In this document: in pieces, positions 1-12,240 of the stretch
How the letters are laid out: every line of letters starts with the position of its first letter
Numbering within the stretch: the first letter of the stretch is position 1
Assembly: GCF_011386835.1 (NCBI RefSeq)
Contig: NC_088791.1
Coordinates: 26,634,998-26,698,997 of the forward strand
Source of the DNA: Chrysemys picta bellii
Taxonomy: Eukaryota > Chordata > Testudines > Emydidae
Reading direction: 5' to 3'
Length of the DNA: 64,000 bases
Position numbers and translations under genes: made by a program
Notes under the pieces: generated by a model
Seen by the model: the letters and a program-made list of their open reading frames with translations, nothing else
The model's database searches: none
What the model was told of the DNA's origin: nothing

Positions 1-39
1 TTCAGGAAAAAATCTTTGGCATTTCCTGTCATAGCAATA

Positions 40-115
40 AGCATATTACTACTTACTAAGCACTTACTTAATGCCTGACATCTTCAAAGCAATGTACAAG
101 CATTAACTAAACAGA
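40..115 (+). repeat. MIR-like remnant
   Basis: ACTTACTAAGCACTTACTTA and CTTCAAAGCAATGTACAAGC then ATTAACTAA follow the MIR-type pattern. A second small piece is at about 1937-1975 (CCCTCATTTTAAAAGATGGG). Confidence 0.4.
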
Positions 116-1678
116 TTTGTCATTATATAACTATTTTATTTGCTTGTACTGTAAATAAAACATTTTACTTAAAATGGTGTACCAATAATGTAGTCTGAAG
201 TTTGCAAAACTGGTAAAATTTTAGGTGTCAGATCAGATTAATATATGAAAGAAAGTCTTATACAATTGTGTCTAATTAGGTTAATCAACACTTATTCTGA
301 CAACTGCTTTTTATGTAATACAAAAGAATCCACCACTTCATTAAACGTGACACTCTGCAGACATACTGTAGTTGTTTGTAACATGGCTTTACTATGTAGT
401 TGAGATTATGCCAATACATTCTATCATAGTGCTGTCAGTCATAACTGAGAGAGAGTTTGGAGGATTCTCTACATTTAAGAACTTTTCCATAGTTCCACTC
501 TGGTTATTTCAAACTCATGACACATTTTCTACATAACTGCTTACAAAAATCAGCAAAATTAATCTTTAATTAAAAAGTATGAGATTTCTTTGTTCTCTTC
601 CCTTCTTTCTATATGGTTTAGCTAGATTTAAAACTTACTGGGTTCTGTAAAATTTATACTATTCAATAAAAAGAAATGTAGGGAACAATCTGCTTCTGAC
701 AGTTGTTATTGATGAAATTTTACTCTCTGCTTTTCCAAGAAGAAATTACAGTTCCTATTTGCCTCCAGCATATTGAAAACACGGTGGATTTCTTGACAAC
801 ATGAAGGGTTACTAATCATAGAAAGGTTAGTTATTTTTTGTCCATTTTTAATATTTCAGATGGGTTTATATGCTGGAAGAAAAATATATAACCCTGAAGA
901 ATAGAATTGGTGAGGTGACATATTGTACAAGGAGAAAAATTAATTACATTAGCCAATGAAAGAATAACAAATTTGTTAAGTATTATATTGCTCCAAAGTA
1001 TTAATATGCTATGGGACACTGTTCCTTCAGAAGTGAGATTTTGCACTGCAGAATTTGCAAAATCCAGAATGTAAAACCTGTAGCCATCATCTTGTACAAA
1101 CTCTGTGGAGAAGTGACTTTTCCATGACTGCTTTGAAGTATATCCAATGCTCAAACAAGCAATTAAATCCCTAGACAATGCTGAAAGTGGCCACGACAAT
1201 TCACATATCATGCCAGATGGGAGAGAATCTCCATGGCTGTTTTTGAAACATTATAAGGGTTTTTTAATTCATGAGGAATACCTGAGTTTGGAAAATAATG
1301 GCAAGATATTTAATGAAGACAAACAATTGATAAAACTTTACAATTAGCCTTGAAGATTTGCACTCAGCCATTACTTTGAATTTCATCCATCTGGTAAGAG
1401 GATAGCCCTGAACTGTTTTTCAAACTTTGTTTATGTGATAAAATGCTGATATGAATATTGCCTTGCCACAGATACATTTTAATACCAATAATGAAGTTCT
1501 AAAAGTTTCAAAAAGAGTGCAGAACTTGCTCCTGAGCACAGTGACTCCAGTGGTAGGACATTGCATGGCTCTGAGGGGCAGGCTCTTAAGGAAACAATGA
1601 GCCTGAAAACTTTTAAAATAAGGGACTATACTGTATAGAACTGTGGAGTAACACTTAGCAGGTATACTAATGTTTAAG
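116..1678. other. RELN: Intron, no recognised feature
   Basis: AT-rich unique-looking sequence. Short frames near 831-1347 and 1420-1716 show no motifs or splice context. The CAATGTACAAG-type remnant precedes it. Confidence 0.6.
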
Positions 1679-1746
1679 AGCCTGATCCACAGTCCACTGA
1701 AGCCAGTGGGAGTCATTCCACTAGCTTCAGCGGCTTTTGATCAGGT
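1679..1746. repeat. Short fold-back repeat
   Basis: Arms GCCTGATCCACAGTCCACTG and CAGCGGCTTTTGATCAGG pair imperfectly around CCAGTGGGAGTCATTCCACT. It belongs to the same general class as the repeats at 2.1, 28.5 and 42.8 kb. Confidence 0.65.
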
Positions 1747-2097
1747 ACTAAAAATGCTAATGTCGTTATCTGTCTCCTTATAAGATATATTACCAACTTG
1801 TTTGAAGTGTAATCCTAGTTTCAGGAACAAGTCACATAAAGTAAATAACTAAGAATAAACACATTTGTCCGGGGATGTTTTTTATATATTAGTGCACCGT
1901 TCATTTATATATAAATATACCCTTGGAAGTAACTTGTACCCTCATTTTAAAAGATGGGAAAACTGACAGAAAGAGACACTGCAGTTTAAATTTTCAGAAG
2001 TGACCACTAATTTTAGATGAATCAAGTTTTAAGTGCTCAACTTGAGACACACACGACGCCCCCCACCTCTCCGGACATGACTTTCACTGTCACTGCA

Positions 2098-2171
2098 GTG
2101 CTGAAAATTGTCAGCTTCCATTGACTCACAACTCCGAAAATAGGTCAATGGAAGCTGACAATTTTCAGCAC
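2098..2171. repeat. Perfect 28-bp inverted repeat (fold-back repeat)
   Basis: Arms 2098-2125 (GTGCTGAAAATTGTCAGCTT on) and 2144-2171 are exact reverse complements, with an 18-base spacer. Flanks GCTCAACTTGAGACAC and CTCTGAAATTCAGGACCTAA are typical of a common fold-back repeat built around CATTGACTTCAATGG, also seen elsewhere in this window. Confidence 0.9.
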
Positions 2172-2189
2172 CTCTGAAATTCAGGACCT

Positions 2190-3785
2190 AAGTGTCCCAA
2201 ATTACTGCACACTTTTTAAAAATTTTACCTCACCGACAGCTGGCAAATAGTAAGAATATTGTAGAAATGATTTCCAGCCTAGCAGTAATTGCGTCTTCTT
2301 TTTTGTACCCATAGTTTTGTTCATTCAGATGCCTAAATTTATCTACATTTCACCCACAAGTGTTTGCACATGCAAAAAAGGAGGCTGTGTTTTGAAAATG
2401 TAGCCCTGTGCGTGCAATAACACTTCCATACAGGCAGGAATTTGGGTATTAGAATGTGTTTACTTGATAATGGAAATGTTAGCAAGGATACCCAGGATTA
2501 TTTTAGACTAAAAATGCCATGTCATCTCTAACTTCCATCTGAGAGAGGCAGAGAGGGCCACAATTTCACCAGTCATTTGGACAGCACCTTTCCCTATCAA
2601 CACTGTGCTGTTCTGCCAGTACTGAGTTTGACCCCAAGTTCTGCCATGAGACATGAGCCCATGACTATCTCACCCAGAAATGAGAGCTACCAAATGAGCT
2701 ACATTGACAGTAACCTGTGTTTTAACTATTCACCGGGGCTATAAAAAAAAACCCTCTCTCCAAAATATTCAGGTCTCTTTTTAAGCATATACTAGAATAT
2801 TAATGAATAGATTCAACAAGCAGTCTATTCTTGAAAGAAATCACAATAGATTAAAGTAACAGGGAATACACTGATTATATGTACATATAGAATAGATGGT
2901 TGATTTCAGCTCATTACTACGAATTCATATTTTATTTGAGCATACATTTGTTTTAAAATATTTTGGCAGAGTGATCACAATGCTGGAAAAAAAAATTGTA
3001 GAGAAACCTGTTGGTAGTGCTATGAGATTCTGTATTACAGACCCAACATAGTCCTGTTTTCCAGAACAGCAGAAACTGGCAATGTTAGGAAATATGCAGT
3101 CAGCCTCCCACTCTTCATTTATTTCCTAATGACAGCGTCTAGCTACAAGGAATGCACTGGGAATCTGGGTCCAGTAAAGCTGCAAAAAAGATGAACTTTT
3201 CATATACACACAAAAAATATCATCCTGTTAAATCTGAAATATTGTTGATGATCATAAATTAATTTGTTTGAAAATCCTCAAATACTAAGTACTCAGAAGA
3301 GGACATCTATCAGAGACATATTGTACAGGAAGATGTATATATCTGTTGCTGTATACAAGAGCTGCCTGATTTTCTTCATGGAAATCTATGGTAATTACAT
3401 TTCTAACAGTAATGATTTACGTTATAAAATAAACTCTAGGTAACTTTTATGATAAAACTTGATTTTTGTTTAGCACTCAAATTCTGATGGGCTTTGCGGG
3501 TTGTTACTTACTTTCAGGACTGTAGATACAAGAATGCACTAAGGAAACACCAGAAAAAGTGGGCTAGATTCATCCTGGCGTTCTGCCATCATGAACTGAT
3601 GGAACGCAAGTTCCATCACCCTGGTAGTAGAAAGTCCACCTGGGAAGGGAGTGCAAAAGCACAAGCTGCTCGCAGCCCCTATGCCATCTGGGCAAGCTCA
3701 AGAATGAGAGGGCAGGGGCTGGCTGGCCTGAAGATATTTTGACTCAATGGAGCTCCTAGGCACTCTCCTTTGAACGGGGAACTCC
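2190..3785. other. RELN: Intron, no recognised feature
   Basis: AT-rich sequence with short A runs (near 2743 and 2988). An 82-codon frame at 3494-3742 has no recognisable domain. Confidence 0.55.
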
Positions 3786-3901
3786 AGAGCATACTCAACC
3801 TTTTTGATACCAGGGATCAGCTTGCTACCTGCCTAAACTGTGTCATGGAAATCTCAGGGGCTAGCACTGGTCCCTGGCCTGGTCATTGAGAAACACTTCT
3901 C
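3786..3901. mobile_element. Small hAT-type MITE
   Basis: Left end GCATACTCAACCTTTTTGAT and right end TCATTGAGAAACACTTCTC are roughly inverted. Internal pair ACCAGGGATCAGCTTGC and ACTGGTCCCTGGCCTGGTCA makes a fold-back. Confidence 0.6.
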
Positions 3902-4700
3902 TAGAGCCCTGACTGGATTTTAAAGCTGCTGTCTCCAGGCAGCATCCTCTAGTAAAGGGAAGCAGTATACCACCTGCTGTCCTTAAGGTGATGCCTCCCT
4001 TGTGGTGCATCTGTAGTGAATCTGGCTGGATATCTACGTTTCATCTTATGGAAGGATTCAAAAACTGACTCTAGAGTTCGGTAAAATTCCAGGAGGCTGC
4101 CCGAAGAAGGCATCACAAATATTTTTTGGTTTAAATACTTGCACATCCAATGTCCTTCTATGAAGAAACTGACATGTTTGCCTGACCTACATTCTGAAGT
4201 CTTGAAAAATTACAGAGCACACATGACATCCCACACAACAAGGCACCTTGCCCAATTATGAATTTATATGACTAAGAATCACAAATTTTGAACAAGAGAT
4301 TTGAAACAAACGGAAAGAATAGCAGCCGGCTCTTAAATGGCATCTGGCATCTAGATACAATTACCAGTTTAGAAGTAGACAAGAAAAATCTGTGAATGCC
4401 ATCTAACACCAAAGCTGCAAAAACAGCAATGACTACACACTTGTTTAGGATATGCCAAGAACAAAGCCAGATTTCGCTCAGCAGCAAGTATTAACCCTGG
4501 TATACTGTAAAATCAGACGGAGTGTGAAAAACAATCTGTCAACAACAAAAAGTAAAGAAGCACCTTAATACACAGCTGTTGACCTGTGAACCCTGCAGCC
4601 TCAGGGGTCACCCACTTTCCAGGGATCCCTCAATAGAAAAAGCTTATAATAGGTACCGTTCTGATGTTCCTATGCAGTGTATGAAGCCCCCTACTCCCTC

Positions 4701-4723
4701 TTTTTGTTGTTGTTGTTGTTGTT
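4701..4723. repeat. (TTG)n microsatellite
   Basis: A T run and then six TTG units. Confidence 0.92.
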
Positions 4724-4873
4724 ATTCACAGATCCTTACGTTATGACCTCAGGCTAACCCTGTGCATTTGAAACTGCAAACCTGATACATATATTATTAA
4801 TTTATAATATTAAAAAGACACACATTTTTTAACTTCAGAATTTACCAAAACTAACATAGGATATATATATATA

Positions 4874-5059
4874 CACCTCTACCCCGATATAATGCAACCC
4901 GATATAACACGGATTTGGATATAACGCGGTAAAGCAGTGCTCTGGGCTGGCGGGGCTGCGCACTCCGGTGAATCAAAGCAAGTTCGATATAATGCGGTTT
5001 CACCTATATCGCGGTAGGATTTTTTGGCTCCCGAGGACAGCGTTATATCAAGGTAGATA
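4874..5059. mobile_element. mariner/pogo-like MITE
   Basis: Left end CACCTCTACCCCGATATAAT and right end GCGTTATATCAAGGTAGATA are inverted repeats of about 18 bp. TA dinucleotides flank it (within an AT run on the left). The motif GATATAACGCG recurs inside, and the middle is GC-rich (GGGCTGGCGGGGCTGCGCAC). There is no transposase, so it would depend on a Tc1/mariner-type enzyme. Confidence 0.78.
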
Positions 5060-5734
5060 AAGAACCGTGTGAAACCTTGTTATGAGGTTGATAGGAGTGA
5101 GCTCATCTTTCAATCAACATAACTGTAAATGTAAGCCCCATCTAAGACTAAAGGTGTGTGCGAACCCATCCAGGGGGTTTTGGGCTGAGCATTGTTTTGG
5201 GTAAGTGTGTGTGGGAGTGTGAGGGAACACACGGATACTGAGGTGACATACAAGAACAGAGAGAAAGAGAGAGAGACAGAGAAAAAGAGGCAAATCAAGG
5301 CAGTAGTCTGTGAGCACAGTGTGACTGGAAAACACTAGAGAGCGAGCTTTGGGGTCAAGTGTTGGCTAAAGGAGCTTGGTGGGCTGGTAAGCTAAGAAAC
5401 TGCTCTTTTTTTGTTCTTGGTTTCTTCTTCATTCAGAGACACGGGACTTTATACGTTCCTTGTAAATAAACAAGACTGCCTCAAAAAAAAAACCAGACTC
5501 AATTTCTACTCCTAACAGGAACGCTCTCAGAGCCTCAAACTTTGTGTAGCTCGTTGGGTCAAAAAGGGGCAACACTGGCACCAGAAACTTCTTTTTTAAC
5601 AAATTGATAGCCTGCACTCAAGCGTTCAGGTACTTACAGTATGACACTATATATCGAAAAATCAACTTCGAGATCCTTACATAAAGGAAAATAAAAGTCA
5701 TCATAGTTATCTCTAGCTTCTGTCTGTTGACTAC

Positions 5735-6818
5735 AGGATGGATAAATGGACTATAAGGTGGATAGAAAGCTGGCTAGATTGTTGGGGTAAACGGGTAGTG
5801 ATCAACGGCTCAATGTCTAGTTGGTAGCCGGTATCAAGCGAAGTGGCCCAGGGGTCGGTTGTGGGGCTGCTTTTGTTCAACATCTTTATTAATGATCTGG
5901 ATGATGGGATAAATTGCACCCTCTGCAAGTTCGCGGATGATACTAAACTGGGGGGAGAGATAGATATGCTGGAGGGTAGGGAGAGGGTCCAGAGTGACCT
6001 AGACAAATTGGAGGATTCGGCCAAAAGAAATCTGATGAGGTTCAACAAGGACAAGTGCAGAGTCCTGCACTTAGGACGGAAGAATCCCATTCACCGCGAT
6101 AGGCTGGGGACCGACTGGCTAAGCAGCAGTTCTGCAGAAAAGGACCTGGGATTACAGTGAACGAGAAGCCGGATATGAATCAGCAGTGTGCCTTTGTTGC
6201 CAAGAAGACTAACAGCATATTGGGCTGCATTAGTAGGAGCATTGCCAGCAGATCAAGGGAAGTGATTATTCCCCTCTATTCGGCACTGGTGAGGCCACAT
6301 CTGGAGTATTGTGTCCAGTTTTGATTCCCCCCCCCCACTACAGAAAAGATGTGGACAAATTGGAGAGAGTCCAGAGGAGGGCAATGAAAGTGATCAGGGG
6401 GCTGGGGCATGTAACTTATGAGGACAGGCTGAGGGAACTGGGCTTGTTTAGTCTGCAGAAGAGTGAGGGGGGATTTGATAGCAGTCTTCAACTACCTTAA
6501 GGGAGGTTCCAAAGAGGATGGAGCTCAGCTGGTCTCAGTGGTGGCAGATGACAGAACAAGGAGCAATGGTCTCAAGTTGCAGTGGGGGAGGTCTAGGTTG
6601 GATATTAGGAAACACTATTTCACTAGGAGGGTGGTGAAACACTGGAATGGGTTACCTAGGGAGGTGGTGGAATCTCCTTCCTTAGAGGTTTTTAAAGTCA
6701 GGCTTGACCAAGCCTTGGCTGGGATGATTTAGTGGGGTTGGTCCTGCTTTGAGCAGGGAGTTGGACTAAATGACCTCCTGAGGTCTCTTCCAACCCTAAT
6801 CTTCTATGATTCTATGAT
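5735..6818 (+). mobile_element. 5'-truncated CR1 LINE fragment
   Basis: The fragment begins inside the reverse transcriptase (DKWTIRWIESWLD), continues through AQGSVVGLLLFNIFINDLDD and KFADDTKLGGEIDML (about 5930-5965), then the thumb and C-terminus ([35 protein letters not shown]). Several frameshifts break it, for example near 6160 and around 6330 by a C run. The 3' end is TTGGACTAAATGACCTCCTG followed by an ATTCTATG-type octamer tail ending about 6818. This tail differs from the octamer of the element at 29.6-34.4 kb, so it is a different CR1 subfamily. Confidence 0.92.
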
Positions 6819-7320
6819 CTCATCCCAGCCAGTTTCACTCTAGACTTTTCTCATCCATGCTTGTTACCAAGAATTCTCATATCGTCTAGTTAAAGGGGAA
6901 ACTGTCCATTTCTTGTATTGTATTTTGTAAATGTCACAAATGATCTGGGGAGTTGCTATTCAAGATTAGGAAATGGGTATTTACTGTCCAATCAATATGA
7001 ACATTAACATTTTTTTTGTTCAGTTGATGTCTGAAATGGCTATCAAGATTGTTCTTATTACAGAGTAATTCATCCATCACATTAAGCACAATAGAACACA
7101 CTAAATTACAGAACAAATTTGTTTTTCAAACACTGAGGATAATTCTCCCATGACTAAAATACTGACTGTTGATTTTTATTTTAAAGGACCTGCACACACA
7201 AAACACACACACTAATATATTGTACTGCGTGTTCTTTTTTAAAACACCACTCATGTTCAGAAAGCTATTATAGAAGTCAACACTTAAACTGTTATCACCA
7301 TAAAGTCCAGGATACACACC
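6819..7320. other. RELN: Intron, no recognised feature
   Basis: AT-rich, between the CR1 tail and the Penelope-like fragment. ACACACAAAACACACACACT at about 7194 is the only simple repeat. Confidence 0.55.
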
Positions 7321-7715
7321 TTAACACACTTAAAACCGCCTTCACCAAATAAGGACACTCTACCAGAGAAGTAGATCTCCTCATGGTACTGGCCGCCCAA
7401 TACAGACACTGGATTTATGACTCACTACAACGATCTATAACCCATTAGAACCTCTTTTGTCTTATGACTTCCGAGGTGTTGGCTGCTCCATTTCCTTGAA
7501 TGGTCTCTTTCAACATGTTAACTCCTTATGCTAAACAATCTCACCTTGTATTTAGCTGTGACACTCTGAGTACTTTTTCCAGACCTGAAGAAGAGCTCTG
7601 TGTAATCTTGAAAGCTTGTCTCTTTCCCCAATAGAAGCTGATTCAATAAAACATATTACCCTTACACACCTTGTCTCTCTAATATGTTAGGACCAATATG
7701 GCTACCAAAACTGCA
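7321..7715 (+). mobile_element. Penelope-like element, 3' fragment
   Basis: Coding remnant DTGFMTHYNDL near 7407-7440 matches the C-terminus of the Penelope-like GIY-YIG endonuclease. The noncoding tail follows: CTGAAGAAGAGCTCTGTGTA (7585 on), TTGAAAGCTTGTCTC, then ATATTACCCTTACACACCTT, and the end GACCAATATGGCTACC. It parallels the copy at 50290-51510 base by base with scattered changes. Confidence 0.8.
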
Positions 7716-8471
7716 AATCAGCATAAAGAACAGAAATCCAATTTAAAATTTTTGGTAATCAGCATAACATGAAAAATCGTTTCCTATATTCCTGATGTCA
7801 GATATGTTCCCACAACCTGCTGTGTGAATAGTAAAACTAGCTTCTTGCACTTAGATTTCTCAAAATCAGCTACAATGCATGGATGAATACGCATACAAAA
7901 TGCATGTATGAATATATTGAATTATATGGTTTTATGATGGACCTAGCTGCTTCAGAAATTAACCCAATAGGATTGATTAACTGGAGAACAGCATTTTCTC
8001 AAACAGTTCAAAGCTGTTGCACGTAACTTCTGTTTCTTCTTATTCACATCCGAATGAATCAGTAGAATTTCAAAGCACAATAAGCCCTAGAAATGTGTAA
8101 CATTTCACAGTATGTTTATATCTTCCTATTTTTATGGATATAAACACCTTTTGGTGCTGGTAATAACAAACTTGTCTTCAGCATAACAGCTGAGTGAGAA
8201 CTTGGACAGTAGCCCAGTAATTTGAATTCCATCACCACTTCATCATGCACAGTAGTTTCCCCTTTTAAAACATAATTCTCCTAAACAGATGACATGTGAA
8301 GTTATGAAGAGAAATTACTCTATAAATAGATATTTTAGAAGTAATAAAAGGTGAACTTTTGAGTTTGAAAGTAATCATTATGCTGTTATCCTCTGATCTT
8401 AAAGGATGAAACAGAAATTATGGAGATGAACACATTCATATAATGAAATAGGAGCATAAAACCCTTTACTC

Positions 8472-8660
8472 AGGGGCGTGTGCAGGAATTTAAATTTCAC
8501 TGCTTTTAGAGGGGCACGTTCTGTGCCCCTGCCACGGCCCCAAGCTGGAGGAACTGTCAGCTCCCGCTGCAGCCTTGGGGCCAACTCTCTCTCCTCACCA
8601 CAGCCCTGGTGCCAGAGGAGTTCTGTGACCCTACCGATTATGGGGGGGGGGGGTACTGTG
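8472..8660. mobile_element. Possible MITE, GC-rich
   Basis: The block opens CAGGGGCGTGTGCAGGAATT and is GC-rich through CTGCCACGGCCCCAAGCTGG to a run of eleven Gs near 8642. Composition differs from its AT-rich surroundings. No convincing right-hand inverted end was found. Confidence 0.4.
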
Positions 8661-9799
8661 TATGTTTACATCCCCATGTAGGTGAATAGGATGCCCTGGC
8701 TAACATGATAGCAATTTGCTTTATGTGCCCAAGACACAAGTCATTTAGATAAAATGTTTTACAAGTGAACAGTGATTTTATGTGCTCAACTTGAGACACC
8801 ATGAACTTTGATTTTCAGAGGTGCTGAGCAATCATTACTCCCAAAGAAGGCTCAATGTATCAAAACATGGGCAGGCAAAAATTGTGCACCTTCAAAATTA
8901 ATGGCCACTTTTTAAAAATTTTGGCCATGTATTATTTCAGTTCAGGAAGAGATGGGCTTTTAGGAATTAAATTATACATTCAGTCATGCAGGGGCATTGT
9001 TCATTGTGATGTTCCTAGCAGCAATGCATTAGGGGTGATAATTCTGGTAATGGTGATATTCAAGACAGTGGCACCAGCCTACTGCTCAAGCACAAGGAGT
9101 TGTGAATGGGTTGAGGTGGAGAAAAGCTGGTGGAGTCTTGTGTGCTTTTTTCTATTTCTTGGTTTCCTTTATTTCATGGCTTTGGGCTTACTACTCCAAA
9201 ATGCTGATGTACGACAACTCCAGTATCTGTGATAGCTGCAGAAGGCCTGTTCTTTATTCAAGGATGTCAGCAGGGACACAAGGTCTCACTGACATGTCTC
9301 CCTTGCATCTCATTGTTTGTCTGTATGGTAGTAGGGGGATGGAATCATTCACTTGACTTATGGAATGGGGAGACTGGTCTTGGTGGCTCCAGGGCTGCTG
9401 CTACATTGCGGGAGGTTTCACCCCTACAGATCAGAGGTGAATACTAAAGGTGCTAAGTGCAGCCAGCGGGCATCTAACCCAACTCCTTTGTGGCTATTTC
9501 TGTATTTCTATTTCCTTCCTCTGTATAAGAGCTCTGATACTATGGCAATGAGTGCAGTAGATCTGCACAGTAGATAGATGGATTATCATTCCCTTTTTCA
9601 TCACACTCTTGCTTGTGCTGCGGTACCATTTCTGAACTGACATCATTCTTTACAGGATGCAATTTTATTCTTTTGGTTAATTGATGTTTTTCTTATTGTG
9701 CAAAATATGCCTTAGAACATACCTATATACAAATATCAAACAATATGCATACTCAGCAAAACCAAAGAAAATAATCCTACAGAGAATTACAGCACAAAC

Positions 9800-9860
9800 A
9801 TTTATAATATAATATAATATATTACATTTATATTTAATAAAATTAATTATACTAAATTTA
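9800..9860. repeat. AT-rich low-complexity (TATAA units)
   Basis: ATAATATAATATAATATATT and AATTAATTATACTAAATTTA; simple AT sequence. Confidence 0.85.
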
Positions 9861-10533
9861 TGCTTAATAAAGGCCTCATATTCTTAATATCTCTGGATGG
9901 CCTCTGGTTTGATAAAATGTTCTAATGAGACACACATTCATTCTCTGAATATACCAGGATATTGAAGGTACAGAGTCCAATGTTTCATTATGCGTATTCC
10001 TGGCAATGCTGGCCCCATAAATTACCTTTGATGTCTGTTTAATATAACTGTTTTTTAAATTGATGCTATATCTGCATGTACCCTTGTCTCACTTGCCTCA
10101 TACACCAGTTCTGTTGCTGCTGCTGCTTGCACATCCTGCCTCATACGACTTTGCACCTTCTTGGGTATATAACCTTTACTTTCTCCCCGTATCCATTTTT
10201 GTCTTTTGTTCCCTATTATCTTTTTCTTCTTTAGACCCTGAAGTTTTAAAGTTGTTCTCTTTAAATGGTTCCACACCCACCTTTTAAAAAAATGATAGGA
10301 TGTGTGGTGCCTCCAGTTTCATGGGCAGAACCCCGAGGATGCTGCCTGGCAGGGTTCGGAAGATGGGAGTGTAAGTTCTCCAGCAGGTTCCCTCTTCCCT
10401 CAGGTTTTACCAAATTCCTTCTGTGAGTGCTCTGCAGTTTTGAAGGTGGTACTGACTGAGGAGGGGAAGAGTTGCTATGATATTCTCCACTCCTTAGGCA
10501 GTGGATATCTGTGTCTCTGCAGAAATTAGCTTA

Positions 10534-10604
10534 GGACCTGATCAAACTTCCATTAAAAGTCAATGAAAGAATCCCATTGATTTCTGTGGACCTGGGTCAG
10601 GCCT
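10534..10604. repeat. Short fold-back repeat
   Basis: GGACCTGATCAAACTTCCAT pairs with TGTGGACCTGGGTCAGGCC around AGTCAATGAAAGAATCCCAT. It is a degraded member of the CTGATC/TCAGG fold-back class. Confidence 0.55.
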
Positions 10605-11552
10605 TAAAGCAGTACTAACTCAGGCCCTATGCCTGTATCTGCCTCTCTGAGAGGATTTTGTGCAGGTGCAATAACCTTGTTAGTTACATCATGGCTCGCA
10701 AAGGAGCCATGCAACCTGCATGGGCGAGGAGGAAGAAGTAGCAGCAGGAGGGGGAAAGGGATTTCCTTCCTTGCCACTGCCTCCCCTGTGTATTCCCAGG
10801 CTCCTCCCACACGTGTGGGAAGAATTTCCAGGAAATTCCACCAGATATCCTTCCTGGAGTTTCTAGGATCCCAAGCCCCTTCCAGTAGCTGTCCCCATGG
10901 GCTGTTACTTTGGCTGTACAGTTTTGCAAAGCAAAAGTGAAAACAAAACAAAACACTTAATAGAATTATCAAATTTATAAATTGAAACAGGCAGATTATT
11001 CTCATTTCTTGAGAATCCTGTGTTCATATTCTTCATATTTTCTTTCCTGAAGGCCATGTTACCTCCTTCTCAGAAGGTTAATCAGCCTTGTTCATCAGAT
11101 GTATCACCTCATAACATAAGGACTCTGAATTCTGACATTTTATTTTGATTTCATTTTTTAAAACATTGTTTCCATTGCCACAATAACAGTTCACTAAATA
11201 ATAAAGTTTAAAATAGCACACAAAAATATTCTTTTTTTTAAAAACAGAATTTTGTTGATTTTGATTTGTGTGAAAATATTAACATTCTTCTGTGAATGAA
11301 ACTCTTGATAGTCATCTATAACAAATTTATGTTATGGTCGTGCCTAGACGTGTCAAACAGACCGTGGCCCAGTTCTGCAGCTAGGCAATGGACAAACATA
11401 TAGTAAATGATGCACATGAGTAAAAACCTCAGTCTCCTTCATAATTATCACAAACCTGATATTTTATTTTAGTAATCCATAGTTATAGCATGAATAGTTA
11501 AATCTTGTTGATTCAAAACTACCATATATATATATATGAATGATATTAGAAT
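10605..11552. other. RELN: Intron, no recognised feature
   Basis: A moderately GC-rich part (10700-10900) gives chance frames of about 100-133 codons on both strands. The rest is AT-rich with a (TA)n tract at 11523-11538. Confidence 0.5.
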
Positions 11553-11920
11553 TTATAGAGACAAGGTGGGTGAGGTAATATCTTTTCTTGGACCAACTTC
11601 TGTTGGTGAGGGAGATGAGCTTTCAAGCTACACAGACTCTTCTTCAGATCTGGGAAAGGTACTCAGTGTCACAGCTAAATATAAGATTGAACAGATATCA
11701 TAGGACAAAAAGGAGGGTTAGTGGGTTACATACTTTTGTAATTAGTCATAAATCCAGTGTCTTTACTAAGACCATGATTTTTAGTGTCTGGCAAAGTTAT
11801 GATTTTAAGCTCCCAGGTTCATCTTTTGAAAGTGTTGTGCAGGTTTCCTTTGAGGATGAGAACTGATAGGTCATATATAGACCTGGGACTGGCATGGCTA
11901 CAACAACAACACTGCATATT
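11553..11920 (-). mobile_element. Penelope-like element, internally inverted
   Basis: The main body (11553-11880) reads on the minus strand: SIYDLSVLILKGNLHNTFKR from the endonuclease C-terminus, then the noncoding tail with ATCTGAAGAAGAGTCTGTGT and TTACCTCACCCACCTTGTCT. The last 40 bases (11881-11920, CTGGGACTGGCATGGCTACA then ACAACAACACTGCA) are the 3' terminus of the same family but on the plus strand. The inverted body ends almost exactly where the plus-strand terminus resumes, the pattern expected of an insertion with an inverted 5' part. Confidence 0.78.
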
Positions 11921-11925
11921 AAAAT

Positions 11926-12240
11926 CATAGGTGCCGACTTCTACTTTTCCCCAGGGGTGCTCCACCCCTACTCCACCCTGAGGCCCCTCTCCCATTCCAC
12001 CCCTTCCCCTGAGGCCCCGCCCTCCCCCGCCTCTTCCTGCCCCCTCTCCACCCCCTTCCTTCAAGGCCCCTCCCTGCTCTACCTCTTCCCACCCCAACTC
12101 CACCCCCTCTCTGAAGCTCCCCCCTCACCCCCAAACCTCTCCCTGAGCCGCCAAACAGCTGTGACTGGTGGGTGCTGAGTACCTACTATTTTTTTTCAGT
12201 GGGTACTCCCACCCTGGCGCACCTCCGGAGTCAATGCCCT
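11926..12240. mobile_element. C-rich MITE
   Basis: Left end CATAGGTGCCGACTTCTA and right end CCTCCGGAGTCAATGCCCT are degraded inverted repeats. The body is a strongly pyrimidine-biased run (CCCCTTCCCCTGAGGCCCCG and similar, about 11960-12140), which creates long chance frames on both strands. It lies directly after the inverted Penelope-like insertion. Confidence 0.65.

Larger units (their letters stand above)
3902..5734. other. RELN: Intron, mostly unassigned
   Basis: Apart from the TTG tract and the MITE at 4.9 kb there is a purine-rich stretch (5255-5290, AGAGAAAGAGAGAGAGACAG). The 5060-5734 part reads like unplaced repeat sequence. Confidence 0.5.
7716..10533. other. RELN: Intron, mostly unassigned
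   Basis: Besides the GC-rich block at 8472-8660, a CTCAACTTGAGACACC then GAGGTGCTGAGCA motif at about 8787-8828 is a piece of the common fold-back repeat. Three overlapping frames of 72-125 codons at 8855-9577 lack domains or codon logic. Confidence 0.5.

Noticed and set aside
10604..11005. 133-codon minus-strand frame
   Set aside because: On the RELN strand but with no reelin similarity and no donor/acceptor pair around it.
11819..12178. Frames of 69-94 codons on both strands
   Set aside because: They arise from a pyrimidine-rich MITE body; only the end of the minus frame (DLSVLILKGNL) is meaningful, as a Penelope-like remnant.
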